This document shows positions 7,178 through 15,512 of a DNA stretch of 64,000 nucleotides, one piece after another. Where the stretch lies: NCBI GenBank assembly GCA_038207425.1, contig JBBQZU010000019.1:1-64000 (forward strand), in the 5' to 3' direction. The DNA comes from JBBQZU01 sp038207425. GTDB taxonomy: Bacteria; Bacteroidota; Bacteroidia; Flavobacteriales_D; Cryomorphaceae. Position numbers and translations under genes: made by a program. Positions within the stretch are counted from its first letter, which is position 1; each line of letters starts with the position of its first letter. The notes under the pieces are model-generated. The model worked only from the letters and a program-made list of their open reading frames with translations, did not search any database and had not been told where the DNA came from.

Positions 7178-8575
7178 CTACTTTCCGATACAAAACTTAC
7201 TGAATATATTATCCAATAAATCGTCCGTAGTAATTTGTCCGGTGATCTCACCGAGGTGAAAAAGCGCCCGCCTGATATCCATGGCAAGAAAGTCGCCGGT
7301 AATGTGGTTTTCAATGCCAACCAATACTGCATTGAGGGCTTCGCGGGCTTTGCTGAGCGCTTCGTAATGCCGTAAATTGCTCACCACTACATCGCTTCCT
7401 GATGTGGTAAGTGACTGGCTCACATCAAGAAGCCTTTGGCGCAGTTCGTCTATGCCTACCCCTTCGGCAGCCGAGATAAAGAGCGCATCCTTTACATGGT
7501 TGAATTTGCTGTGCAGGTCTGAAGCGTCGCGTATTTTATCGATTTTATTTATTACAGGTATCACCAAGGGTTCTTTACCTATGCTCTTTTCCAAATTTTT
7601 CAAGGCATTGGTCAAATCTACCTGCTCGGTTTCTGCCGCATCGCAAAGGTAGAGTACGATTGCCGATCGGCCCGCGCGCTCCATCGCGCGGCCTATACCA
7701 ATATTTTCCACCACATCGGTGGTATCGCGCAAGCCGGCAGTATCAATGAAGCGAAACTTGATGCCTTCAATGGTCATTTCATCTTCGATGATGTCGCGGG
7801 TGGTGCCGGCAATTTCGCTCACTATGGCTTTGTCTTCGTCGAGTAGTAGGTTCAAAAGTGTGCTCTTGCCCATATTTGGCGCACCAAGAATGGCCACGGG
7901 TATACCGTTTTTAATGGCTTGACCCGCTGCAAAGGATTCGATCAATCCGTAAACTTCACGGTTTATATTTTCCACCATTTCAGCAAGGTCGTGCCTGTTG
8001 GCAAATTCCACGTCTTCTTCGCTGAAGTCGAGCTCTAGCTCAATGAGCGATGCGAAGTGGATCAGCCCTTCGCGAAGGGCAGAGATTTTCATTGAAAAGC
8101 TTCCCTTCATCTGGTTTATGGCGAGCTTGTGCGCTCCGGCGGATGAAGATGCAATGAGGTCGGCAATGGCTTCGGCCTGGCTCAGGTCTACCTTGCCATT
8201 TGCAAAAGCCCTGAGGCTGAACTCGCCCGGCTGAGCCATACGGCAACCCGCGCCGAGCAGTACCTGGAGTATTTGTGCCTGCACATAGGTGGAGCCGTGG
8301 CAGGATATTTCCACGGTATCTTCACCGGTAAATGATCGCGGCCCTCTGAAAATAGCTGCCACTACTTCATCTATCAGTATGTCAGCGTGGTTCTCCTTTC
8401 GGGAAATGGAGCCAAAGAGCACAGTATGTGTTGCCGCTGATAAAATATCGCGGCTGAAGATGGTTTGAAATGCGCTAAATGCCTCCTGCCCGCTAATGCG
8501 TATAAGCGCCAGCGCTCCTATGCCGGGAGCGGTAGATAGGGCGCAGATGGTATCTTCTTTATTGCTGAATTGCAT
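7178..8575 (-). CDS. mnmE: tRNA modification GTPase MnmE
   Basis: The 465-residue protein acts with MnmG to put a carboxymethylaminomethyl-type group on the wobble uridine of certain tRNAs. The N-terminal tetrahydrofolate-binding domain starts with DTICALSTAPGIGALALIRI. The G domain has GAPNMGKSTLL (about 227-237), DTAGLRDT (about 275) and NKIDK. The C-terminus is the family signature FCIGK with the catalytic Cys. The frame is open for 26 more codons upstream, but ATG 8573-8575 is preferred. It gives the normal N-terminus and has a perfect TACCTTTG promoter box 5 nt upstream. It borders the mobile mystery pair downstream. Confidence 0.97.
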   Translation of the reverse strand: MQFSNKEDTICALSTAPGIGALALIRISGQEAFSAFQTIFSRDILSAATHTVLFGSISRKENHADILIDEVVAAIFRGPRSFTGEDTVEISCHGSTYVQAQILQVLLGAGCRMAQPGEFSLRAFANGKVDLSQAEAIADLIASSSAGAHKLAINQMKGSFSMKISALREGLIHFASLIELELDFSEEDVEFANRHDLAEMVENINREVYGLIESFAAGQAIKNGIPVAILGAPNMGKSTLLNLLLDEDKAIVSEIAGTTRDIIEDEMTIEGIKFRFIDTAGLRDTTDVVENIGIGRAMERAGRSAIVLYLCDAAETEQVDLTNALKNLEKSIGKEPLVIPVINKIDKIRDASDLHSKFNHVKDALFISAAEGVGIDELRQRLLDVSQSLTTSGSDVVVSNLRHYEALSKAREALNAVLVGIENHITGDFLAMDIRRALFHLGEITGQITTDDLLDNIFSKFCIGK

Positions 8576-8580
8576 GTCGG

Positions 8581-8588
8581 CAAAGGTA
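8581..8588 (-). promoter_or_regulatory. TAnnTTTG promoter box for mnmE
   Basis: The minus strand reads TACCTTTG, followed by five bases and the mnmE ATG. Initiation a few bases after the box would give an almost leaderless mRNA and would exclude any start further upstream. Confidence 0.6.
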
Positions 8589-8633
8589 GCGAGATCATTT
8601 GGCCGAAAGGCAGTTGACGCCAGCGCTTTGGCA

Positions 8634-8666
8634 AATAAAAAAAGGCGGAGCATGAGCCCCGCCTTT
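8634..8666 (-). terminator. Rho-independent terminator
   Basis: An 8 bp stem (aaaggcgg / ccgccttt) is followed on the minus strand by seven or more U. It lies 20 nt after the stop of the T9SS protein gene at 8686. Confidence 0.85.
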
Positions 8667-8685
8667 AATGGTCATTCAGCGAAAA

Positions 8686-10296
8686 TTATTCTTTTACGAA
8701 ACGCTTGGTAGCAATGCTGTTTGTGGTTTGTATTTGAATGGTGTACAATCCGGCATCAAGAGCAGAGATGTTTTGTACGAAGTTGACACCGTTCAGCACT
8801 TCGTTTTTAGCAGTAACCAAACGACCTACTGCGTCAAAAATACGCACTTGGGCATTTCCGCTAAGAGCAGTAGCTATATTTAGTTGGTCGCTAGCAGGGT
8901 TTGGATAGAGTTTCACTTCAACCGTCTCAAGATTGCGTGTACTTACGAAACCGTTGCAGGTAAGTGAAGGGTATCCGTTTTCGATTTGGAATCCGGTACC
9001 GCAATAGCCTACACGTGTTATAATGAGCAGATAATCACCTGCTGTAGTTGTTTCCCAGGTGATAGAGCAATTGTCGCCATTTGTACCGAAAGCAATGATG
9101 TTGTCAGAAGGATCAATTACGGTAAATGTAATAGGCCATGTGAAAGCGCTAGGACCTTCGCATGCGTTGAATTCATATACAACACCTGCGGGCATTTCTT
9201 CAAATATATAACCCTCGCCCGCCCAGATTTCAAAATCGGTGATGGTTACAGGAGTGCAATTGCCTGATGCATCCGGGATGGGAATACCCGCAGTATTAAA
9301 GTCATTCCAAGGGCCGATCACCACAATGTCGCAAGGCTCTGTGCAATTACCGTTTAGTACACCTGAAATCAAGCAGGTAGGTTCAGCATTATAGGTAATG
9401 GTAAAGGTTACAGACTGGCCATTGTCAAAAGGACCTAGCTGTATAGAAGTAGCGCCAGCAATAGCATTCGTTGTGCCGTTTGCTGAATTCGAAAGTGTAA
9501 AGGCACCTCCGGCACTTGCAGCTATTTCAAGATTGTAGAACCAACCATTACCGGCAGGGTCGCAGGTTATTGTTTCGCTGGTAATTTCAGGATACACCAC
9601 ACCGCTGCAATCAGCGCATCCCACAAGCTCTCCGGGAAGAACTACACCATCAAGCTTAATGTAAAATTGATCAGTAGAACCAAAGTGACGAAATGCGATG
9701 TAGATATTCTGTCCGGCATAAGCTGCCATGCTGATTTCACGTGCTTGCCATGTGCCGTCGGTAAGGGTTTCTTCAGTAACTTGGATTGTAAAATCACTTA
9801 CTGCGTTACCAGTGGTAGAAACGTATACACTGTATTCTTCAGCAGGCCAACTGGGATCTTGTGCGCCAATCTGAAACTGAAGAACTTCGTCAGCTCCTAC
9901 AGTAAGTTGTGGTGAAACGAGCCAATTGTCAGGGGTAAGAGGGCCGGTTGCCCCGGTCCACGATGCTGAACCTGCCGAAGATGCACCTTCATAAGCTGAG
10001 CCTGCGGCGCCGTATTGAAACCAGTTTTGACCGTCGCCATCTGCATCAATAGAGATCCAGCAATTTGGTAAGAAGGCACCTTCGAAACCTTCAGATACAC
10101 TGCGGCCACCGATGGCTGAAGTGTTGTGAATCTCAGCAGCAGATTTAAGGGTGTGTACAACCTGCATCGGGGCTGCTTTGCAATCGGGTAGCTGAGAAAG
10201 ATCTCGGACCATGTCCGCTTTTTGGGCGCTGGCATTTGATGTCATTGCCACTAGCGCTCCAGCAATAGCAGCGCTTTTTAGTAGATGTTTAAACAT
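8686..10296 (-). CDS. Secreted protein with cleaved-adhesin/choice-of-anchor J-like domain and T9SS sorting domain
   Basis: The 536-residue protein has a signal peptide (AIAGALVAMTSNASA, cut near residue 24). A jelly-roll domain follows at about 65-225, recognised by SEGFEGAFLPNCWISIDADG, the N-W-L-V-S-P motif and FRHFGSTDQFYIKLDGV. This matches the cleaved adhesin/choice-of-anchor J family found in gingipain-type adhesins. About 230 residues of beta-rich Cys-containing sequence follow. The end is a type A T9SS sorting domain (VKLYPNPASDQLNI to KRFVKE). It should be exported and attached to the cell surface or released. No catalytic motif is visible, so adhesion or binding is the inferred role. 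It has its own terminator and appears to be transcribed alone. Confidence 0.85.
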   Translation of the reverse strand: MFKHLLKSAAIAGALVAMTSNASAQKADMVRDLSQLPDCKAAPMQVVHTLKSAAEIHNTSAIGGRSVSEGFEGAFLPNCWISIDADGDGQNWFQYGAAGSAYEGASSAGSASWTGATGPLTPDNWLVSPQLTVGADEVLQFQIGAQDPSWPAEEYSVYVSTTGNAVSDFTIQVTEETLTDGTWQAREISMAAYAGQNIYIAFRHFGSTDQFYIKLDGVVLPGELVGCADCSGVVYPEITSETITCDPAGNGWFYNLEIAASAGGAFTLSNSANGTTNAIAGATSIQLGPFDNGQSVTFTITYNAEPTCLISGVLNGNCTEPCDIVVIGPWNDFNTAGIPIPDASGNCTPVTITDFEIWAGEGYIFEEMPAGVVYEFNACEGPSAFTWPITFTVIDPSDNIIAFGTNGDNCSITWETTTAGDYLLIITRVGYCGTGFQIENGYPSLTCNGFVSTRNLETVEVKLYPNPASDQLNIATALSGNAQVRIFDAVGRLVTAKNEVLNGVNFVQNISALDAGLYTIQIQTTNSIATKRFVKE

Positions 10297-10664
10297 AGGT
10301 TTGTTTTTTGGTAGATAATTTCACCCAACATCGGGTGATTGTTAGTTTCGGTGAAGGTATAGTGAATTAAAGTACTTCAGGTTTCAGTTTTTTGCGGATT
10401 ATCAAGAATTTGATGGGAATAACTTTTATGGTTTTTCTCTGCTTTTATAGATAATCGTCTCGTTAAATATGGTGGCATTGAAAATGCTGAAAATCCTTGC
10501 TATCCGGTAATTTGTTTTAACAGCTGATAAGGGTTTTGTAATTGATTTCCGATCCTTCTCCTGATTAGATAACAGATTATCGAGATTTTTTAGCTCTAAA
10601 AAGTTCGGCAATCACAGTTTAAAACTAATCTGAATCTGGATGAAACAGTTTATCCGTTAATTTT
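10297..10664. other. Intergenic stretch, AT-rich
   Basis: The stretch lies between the divergent T9SS gene at 8686-10296 and the decayed EGF-like gene. A small hairpin (tcaccc / gggtga, 10321-10338) lies in the presumed 5' leader of the former. No gene or RNA is recognisable in the remainder. Confidence 0.5.
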
Positions 10665-10672
10665 TACGTTTG
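10665..10672 (+). promoter_or_regulatory. TAnnTTTG box before the decayed EGF-like lipoprotein gene
   Basis: TACGTTTG matches the Bacteroidota -7 consensus and lies 31 nt before the ATG at 10704. The promoter appears intact although the gene behind it is broken. Confidence 0.5.
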
Positions 10673-10703
10673 CCATCAACAAATTCTAACCAATAATTAC
10701 CTA

Positions 10704-11196
10704 ATGAAAACCTCATTCAAATTTCTCTCGACAATTTCTCTGTTTTTCATTCTTGCGCTCACTGGATGTAAAGACGAATGCAAGGATGTAGACTGCCTGA
10801 ATGGCGCGACTTGCGATGAAGGCGACTGCATCTGAGCGGCTGGCTTTGAAGGCGATTAATGCCAAGCTGAGTCTAGGGCTAAGTTTTTTGGCTCTTACAA
10901 TGTTTCTGAAAGTTGCAATATCACCGGTAATTTTAACTATCAGATTATTATTGTTACTTCTGCGGCCAGTGCGCAAAGTATTATTATCAATAATTTTTAC
11001 GGTATAGGTGTTGCCGTTAGCGCCACTACTTCAGGTAGTTCACTTACAATTCCTAATCAAACCTGAAATGCAACGGGTATGGCCTATACTTTATAGTAGC
11101 TCAGGCCAAATTACTGGTAATATTCTTACGCTGAGCTACACGGCAGCGGAAGGTAGTGCCAGCGAAACATGCACCGCAACCTGCACCAAGCAGTAA
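10704..11196 (+). pseudogene. Broken EGF-like lipoprotein gene
   Basis: ATG 10704 starts a lipoprotein signal peptide (FIFL-like core, lipobox LTGC), then CKDECKDVDCLNGATCDEGD, a typical EGF-like module. The next codons read CI-stop-AAGFEGD-stop-CQAESRAKFFGSY. In intact relatives the first position would be Cys, so TGC to TGA is the likely first lesion, and a TAA replaces a residue before CQ. The frame then continues as YNVSESCNITGNFNYQIII and GSSLTIPNQT to a TGA. After a frameshift near 11095 it ends SYTAAEGSASETCTATCTKQ at TAA 11194. The gene therefore has at least three stops and one frameshift but keeps its promoter and terminator. The intact form would be a surface lipoprotein of about 160 residues with an EGF-like N-terminus. 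Confidence 0.85.
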
Positions 11197-11216
11197 TTGG
11201 ATATTTCATACAAACT

Positions 11217-11245
11217 AAAAAAGCCACTTCACAGGTGGCTTTTTT
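11217..11245. terminator. Bidirectional terminator
   Basis: An 11 bp perfect stem (aaaaaagccac / gtggctttttt) lies between two convergent genes: the broken EGF-like gene (+) and the YCF48-like T9SS gene (-). It has T-runs on both strands, so it can serve both. Confidence 0.9.
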
Positions 11246-11266
11246 AGTTTATTGCTTCTTTCAAAT

Positions 11267-12514
11267 TCAATTTATCACCACCTTACGCACCCCGAGTGAA
11301 TTTCCGTCGCTGATAAGTTCTATCAAATAAAACCCACTATTGACTGAATTAAATTGAATCACGCCTGATGTGCTGATGCCTGAAGTTGCTATTCGCCCAG
11401 AAGCATCCATCAACTTCCATGCAACTGATGCGCCCTGCAGAGCATCACCGTCAATAAATATCAGGTCGCGCGCGGGATTCGGGTAGAAATTCCACCGGCT
11501 TTCAGTATTTCGTCTTTCAACCACGCTGCTCGTAAAGTCTGAGCGTACAATCCTGCCACCATTTCCTGCCACAACAATATTTCCATCAGGCAGTGTATAA
11601 CCGGCATTTAGTGGGGCCGGATAATTTTCCACCATCCACTCAGTGTCTCCTGAGTTTCGGTAGGCGAGTATACCAAGTCCGCTTTCTGAATTTTGCCCGA
11701 AGGCTACTTCCACATTTCCCGAAAGGAAACCGTTTAAGTCAAGCACGCTATTTCCCGGAAGGGTGGGCTCCGCAGTCCAGCTAGTGCCGCCATTATTGCT
11801 CACATAAAGCCCTGCTGCTGCTCCGGAGGCCGCGATATAGATCGAATTTTCATTTGCAAAAGTCACCGAAGTAAGCTGCCCGGTGGTTATCAGGGTTGTG
11901 CCATTCCAGGTTTCTCCGCCATTGGTTGTGGTATATACTTTTCCTGAATCAGAAACCACCGCGCCGATATTTTCATTGAAAAATGAAATGCCCACCAACT
12001 TCGATTGATCCCCCTCGAGCATCATCGCCGGCTCTTCCCATGTATCCACACGTCTGGCTAGGGTAGCTCCGCCAAAACAAGCTTTGCCCACAAGCACCTG
12101 CAAACTTTCACTTACATAGGCAAAGTCGTCCGGAGAGCATAAATTACCGGGCGTATCCGTAAGCCCAGTCCAGTTGGCTCCGCCGTCGGTGGTTTCAAAC
12201 ATGGCGGAGTAAAACTCTACGATGCAGTATCCGTGCTGAGCATCAAAAAAGTGCAGGTCTATTACTTTATCATCTTCAAAACCGGCTGCTTGAATACCAT
12301 TCATGGGTATTTGATTCCAAGTGAATCCGCCGTCGGTGGTTTTGAGCAGGGTAAGAAAATCGCCCGCTGCATATCCGGTCTGGGCATTGGCAAAATTCAC
12401 ACTGCGCAGATGGGTACCACTACCTGATGTAATTTCTACGAAAACAGGCAGGGTGCTCTGTCCCACAACTGTAAGGCTCAATAGTATATTCGCGGCAATC
12501 AACAGTCGTTTCAT
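11267..12514 (-). CDS. YCF48/BNR-like beta-propeller protein with T9SS sorting domain
   Basis: The 415-residue protein has a signal peptide ending VVGQ. It then carries repeats of the type TTDGGFTWNQIPM, ETTDGGANWTGL, TTTNGGETWNGT and VSNNGGTSWTAE, spaced about 50 residues apart. These Asp/Asn-box repeats belong to the BNR/YCF48 photosystem II assembly factor-like propellers, which are common in secreted Bacteroidota proteins and unrelated to photosynthesis there. The last 75 residues form a type A sorting domain (FYPNPARDLIFIDG to VRKVVIN), so it should be a surface or released protein. Its start is 10 nt from the stop of the beta-lactamase-like gene upstream, so the two are probably co-transcribed. 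A binding role is inferred. Confidence 0.85.
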   Translation of the reverse strand: MKRLLIAANILLSLTVVGQSTLPVFVEITSGSGTHLRSVNFANAQTGYAAGDFLTLLKTTDGGFTWNQIPMNGIQAAGFEDDKVIDLHFFDAQHGYCIVEFYSAMFETTDGGANWTGLTDTPGNLCSPDDFAYVSESLQVLVGKACFGGATLARRVDTWEEPAMMLEGDQSKLVGISFFNENIGAVVSDSGKVYTTTNGGETWNGTTLITTGQLTSVTFANENSIYIAASGAAAGLYVSNNGGTSWTAEPTLPGNSVLDLNGFLSGNVEVAFGQNSESGLGILAYRNSGDTEWMVENYPAPLNAGYTLPDGNIVVAGNGGRIVRSDFTSSVVERRNTESRWNFYPNPARDLIFIDGDALQGASVAWKLMDASGRIATSGISTSGVIQFNSVNSGFYLIELISDGNSLGVRKVVIN

Positions 12515-12524
12515 ACGGTATCAT

Positions 12525-14147
12525 TTATATCCTTGGTGCCTTCATTACGTTGCCATTCTGGTTCAAGGTTACGGCTTCAGCCTTTCCGTCATCGCCAATT
12601 TCAAATTCGAGATCAATAGGTGCTACAGTTGCAAAAAAGCGGGTATCACTTTCACTATATAGTTCAAATGCCGGTTGGCCTGTGGCTTGTCCCATTAGTT
12701 TTCCGTCTTCGAGTTTTATTTCCAGGTTGAATCCAGGTTGCAGCTCATAAGTACCTACAAGTCGTTTGAGTTTCGCTTCAGGAATTTGTATCGAGAGGTC
12801 TTTAATTTCGAAACGTTTGGCATAGGTTTTTTGCCCGCCCTGGTCAAGGGTAAGCGCCTTAGCCATTCCATCATCACCGGCGATGAATGAAATTTCGAGT
12901 ATAGCTACTATTGCGTAAAACTCGGTTTCGCTCTGTGCGTAGAGATCAAATGCCCTCTGCCCTGTGGTCTGGGCTCTGAGCCCTCCGTTCTCTATGGATA
13001 TATCGATCAGAAAATTTGCCGCCAGCTCATATGAACCTACATATTTTTGCAAAGTAGCTTCAGGCAGCACAAGCAGTTTGCGCTCGGCGGGTATTTCTAT
13101 TGGCTCACCGAGAAAGGTTTTTACCATTGCTTCGCCAACTGCCGCATGGTCGGCTGTCATATTATTGCTGATGGTGATAAGGGTAAGGTCCTTTTCAGGG
13201 AAATAAAACCACTGCGCTGCGTAGCCATCTATGCCTCCATTGTGCCCGATTCCTTTCAAACCGGCTATCGTATTTTGATATATTCCCAGGGCGTACATGT
13301 CATTTACAGCAGTGGTCATTTCCTGCAAGGTGGCCTTATCCACAAAAAAGCCGCCGCTGTGCAGCATGCGCGAAAATTTGAGCATATCATCAACCGTGCT
13401 GTATAGCGCGCCTGCCGCAAATGGCACACTTGTGTCAACAGGTTTTTCGGCTGTATTTCCCTCGCGCGTAGGGGTAAGGCCTTCTGAAAGTTTTAGGTTT
13501 CTGCGGCCCAGGTCGCTTCCTGTGTTGGTCATAGCAGCCGGTTTGCATATCTGCTGCATCACAATCATTTCAAAGGGTTTCTGGTAGATTTCTTCGAGAA
13601 TCATTCCAAGAAATATATAGTTGGTATTGCTGTAGCCAAAGCGCTCGCCAGGCTCAAAAGTAAAAGGCACTTTTTGCAATTTAGTTACCAGATTCAGCGG
13701 CGTAATTTCATCGTACTTCCAGGAGTCAAAATCGGGTAGCGAAGTATATTCAGGAATTCCTGATGTATGCGAAAGCATGTGTCGGATGGTAACTTCTTCG
13801 CTACGTGGAAAATTTTTGTAGTATTTTGCCAATGGCTCTTCGAGTGTAAGCTTCCCTTGCTCCGCAAGCTGCATGATGAGCACTGAGGTAAAAGTTTTGG
13901 TAACACTGCCAATGCGGTATGCAGATTCTACATCATTCATCTTGTCGCCTTTCTCATTGGCGGGGCCGTATGCCTTTCGGAAAATTACTTTATCACCTTC
14001 GGCCATAAGCACTGTGCCGGTAAATTTCTTCAGTTGCACCGTGCGCGACATATATAGGTCGAGCAGTTCAGATTGGGCAGCTACAGGATGGTTGCAATAG
14101 GTGGCAAGTGCAAGAGAAAGTACCGCAAGTCTCAATAGTGTTTTCAT
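12525..14147 (-). CDS. Serine beta-lactamase/DD-peptidase-like hydrolase
   Basis: The 540-residue secreted protein has a signal peptide (LLRLAVLSLALATYCNHPVA). A class C beta-lactamase/penicillin-binding-like domain spans about residues 25-360 and has the catalytic S81-V-T-K84, the YSN motif (RFGYSNTNY) and HNGG in place of the KTG triad (GIGHNGGIDGY). Such Bacteroidota proteins are usually esterases, D-amino acid peptidases or cell-wall hydrolases rather than true antibiotic beta-lactamases. Two similar C-terminal units follow, each with a G-D-D-G-x-A-x-A-x-T-L turn (FIAGDDGMAKALTL and FEIGDDGKAEAVTL), like the DUF3471-type tail. The frame is open 34 codons further, but ATG 14145-14147 puts the signal peptide at the N-terminus. 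It is the first gene of a probable two-gene unit. Confidence 0.88.
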   Translation of the reverse strand: MKTLLRLAVLSLALATYCNHPVAAQSELLDLYMSRTVQLKKFTGTVLMAEGDKVIFRKAYGPANEKGDKMNDVESAYRIGSVTKTFTSVLIMQLAEQGKLTLEEPLAKYYKNFPRSEEVTIRHMLSHTSGIPEYTSLPDFDSWKYDEITPLNLVTKLQKVPFTFEPGERFGYSNTNYIFLGMILEEIYQKPFEMIVMQQICKPAAMTNTGSDLGRRNLKLSEGLTPTREGNTAEKPVDTSVPFAAGALYSTVDDMLKFSRMLHSGGFFVDKATLQEMTTAVNDMYALGIYQNTIAGLKGIGHNGGIDGYAAQWFYFPEKDLTLITISNNMTADHAAVGEAMVKTFLGEPIEIPAERKLLVLPEATLQKYVGSYELAANFLIDISIENGGLRAQTTGQRAFDLYAQSETEFYAIVAILEISFIAGDDGMAKALTLDQGGQKTYAKRFEIKDLSIQIPEAKLKRLVGTYELQPGFNLEIKLEDGKLMGQATGQPAFELYSESDTRFFATVAPIDLEFEIGDDGKAEAVTLNQNGNVMKAPRI

Positions 14148-14367
14148 TCGGATGGTATTTTGGTTGCTTCGGCAAAGATGCATATATGTACGCTGCATTA
14201 CAAGAAAGATTGTACTGACGGTTGATGATCCGGAAATTACTTTTTTCATTTCTATTGGGTTGGTTATTTGGCAGTTTTTGCCGCGTTGAAGTGCTTTCAG
14301 TTGATCAGCATGCCCTCAAATTGAATCAGCTTGTTGAATATTCACATTCTTTCAAAGTACCAATACT

Positions 14368-15423
14368 ATGCCAAGGCTGTGCATTCGCTCCACAATCAGA
14401 ATTATACAAATTCTCTGGCACCTGTTCATATCAGTGTTGAGGTATTCACTGCTAGCAGTAGTTCTTATGGCGGTGTTGAATCAAATAGCCTCCTTCGCAT
14501 TGCCGCTTTATATCAATCTCATTTTCGCTGCCATTGGGCGGTTTTTATTTGGTATTTATAATGTAGTGCTAGGTTTTGAGGCCATAAAACGGCTGCCATT
14601 TCTGTTGCGCATTTTCATTCAGCTTTTCATTGTTCAACTGATCATTATGCTTGCTGCCATCGCGCCCCACGCGGTGACCACACCCTTAGGATATGATTTG
14701 TGGGGAGGGGCATTAGGCAGTGATTTGCTTTCTGCTGTTTTTTTGCCTGTTTATTTCAGAACACAGATTTTCATGTTCTTTCTCATTCTTGTAGTCGGGA
14801 TTGAAATTATTCTTGGACGCAGTTTTTTTCTGAATTACCTGCTGGGCGCCTATAATAGCCCCAAAAAGGAGCACAGTATATTTATGTTTCTTGACCTTAC
14901 CTGATCTACCGGTCTTGCCGAAAAGATTGTTGACGCCAAGTACTGCTAATTGCTCATTGACTGCTATGGGCTGCTTAGCAACCCTATTATAAAAACTTGA
15001 AGCGAGGTACTGAAATATGTGGGTGATGAAGTAATACCAAGCTGGCAATATAAGCGAGGATTGGCTAACAATAATTGTATCAATCTTTTTTATTCCTTTC
15101 AGAATTTGCTCAATGCCAATGCTGATGAATTTATAAAAAATTATGGCGAGCTGCCTTGGTTTAAATCTGGCCTGCACGATGGTGTAGTAGTAGCGGCTTA
15201 ATTGGGAGAGATCAGAAAACAACTCGATTTTAGCGGCGATGTGATGAATTCCACCGCGCGTTTAGCAGGTTCATGCGGATTGTACGGAACTGAAATTCTT
15301 ATTTCGGATCAATTCTACGAAACCCTTCCGGGCAAGACTTATGTAGTGGAGCGGATTGCTGATGCAGAGCTGAAGGGTAAAACAATACGAATGAACCTTA
15401 TCAAGATCAATGGCAGGCAATAA
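14368..15423 (+). pseudogene. Broken membrane-anchored class III adenylate cyclase gene
   Basis: One continuous frame encodes an adenylate cyclase interrupted by TGA (14902), TAA (14947), TGA (14998) and TAA (15199), with no frameshift. The first 178 codons contain about five or six hydrophobic segments (for example LAVVLMAVLNQIASFALPLY). The cyclase part reads FMFLDLT-stop-STGLAEK, KYVGDEV, LHDGVVVAA-stop, DVMNSTARLAG and LPGKTYVVERI. The metal-binding Asp residues and the Asn/Arg motif are still present. The layout, N-terminal membrane domain plus C-terminal cyclase, matches single-polypeptide cyclases of Bacteroidota, about 350 residues long. Four stops make a full-length product very unlikely. 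Conservation between the stops suggests recent loss. Confidence 0.85.
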
Positions 15424-15445
15424 TTTAATTGGCATCATGATCTAA

Positions 15446-15479
15446 TTTTTGTGAGAGCCACCCGAAACACCTAAGTTTG
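15446..15479 (+). promoter_or_regulatory. Promoter for sucD
   Basis: TTTTTG (15446-15451) and TAAGTTTG (15472-15479) are separated by 20 nt, a good fit to the Bacteroidota -33 TTG / -7 TAnnTTTG promoter. The sucD ATG follows after 33 nt. Confidence 0.7.
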
Positions 15480-15512
15480 TGCCTTCAAAAAAACTGAATT
15501 TAATAAGCCACA

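Noticed and set aside
14713..15222. 169-codon minus-strand frame
   Set aside because: It is opposite the cyclase pseudogene and reads as low-complexity sequence. The plus strand holds the recognisable cyclase motifs.
14368..15423. Stop-codon readthrough or recoding in the cyclase gene
   Set aside because: Four stops of two types in one gene, with no recoding signal, and other genes here use TGA and TAA as normal stops.
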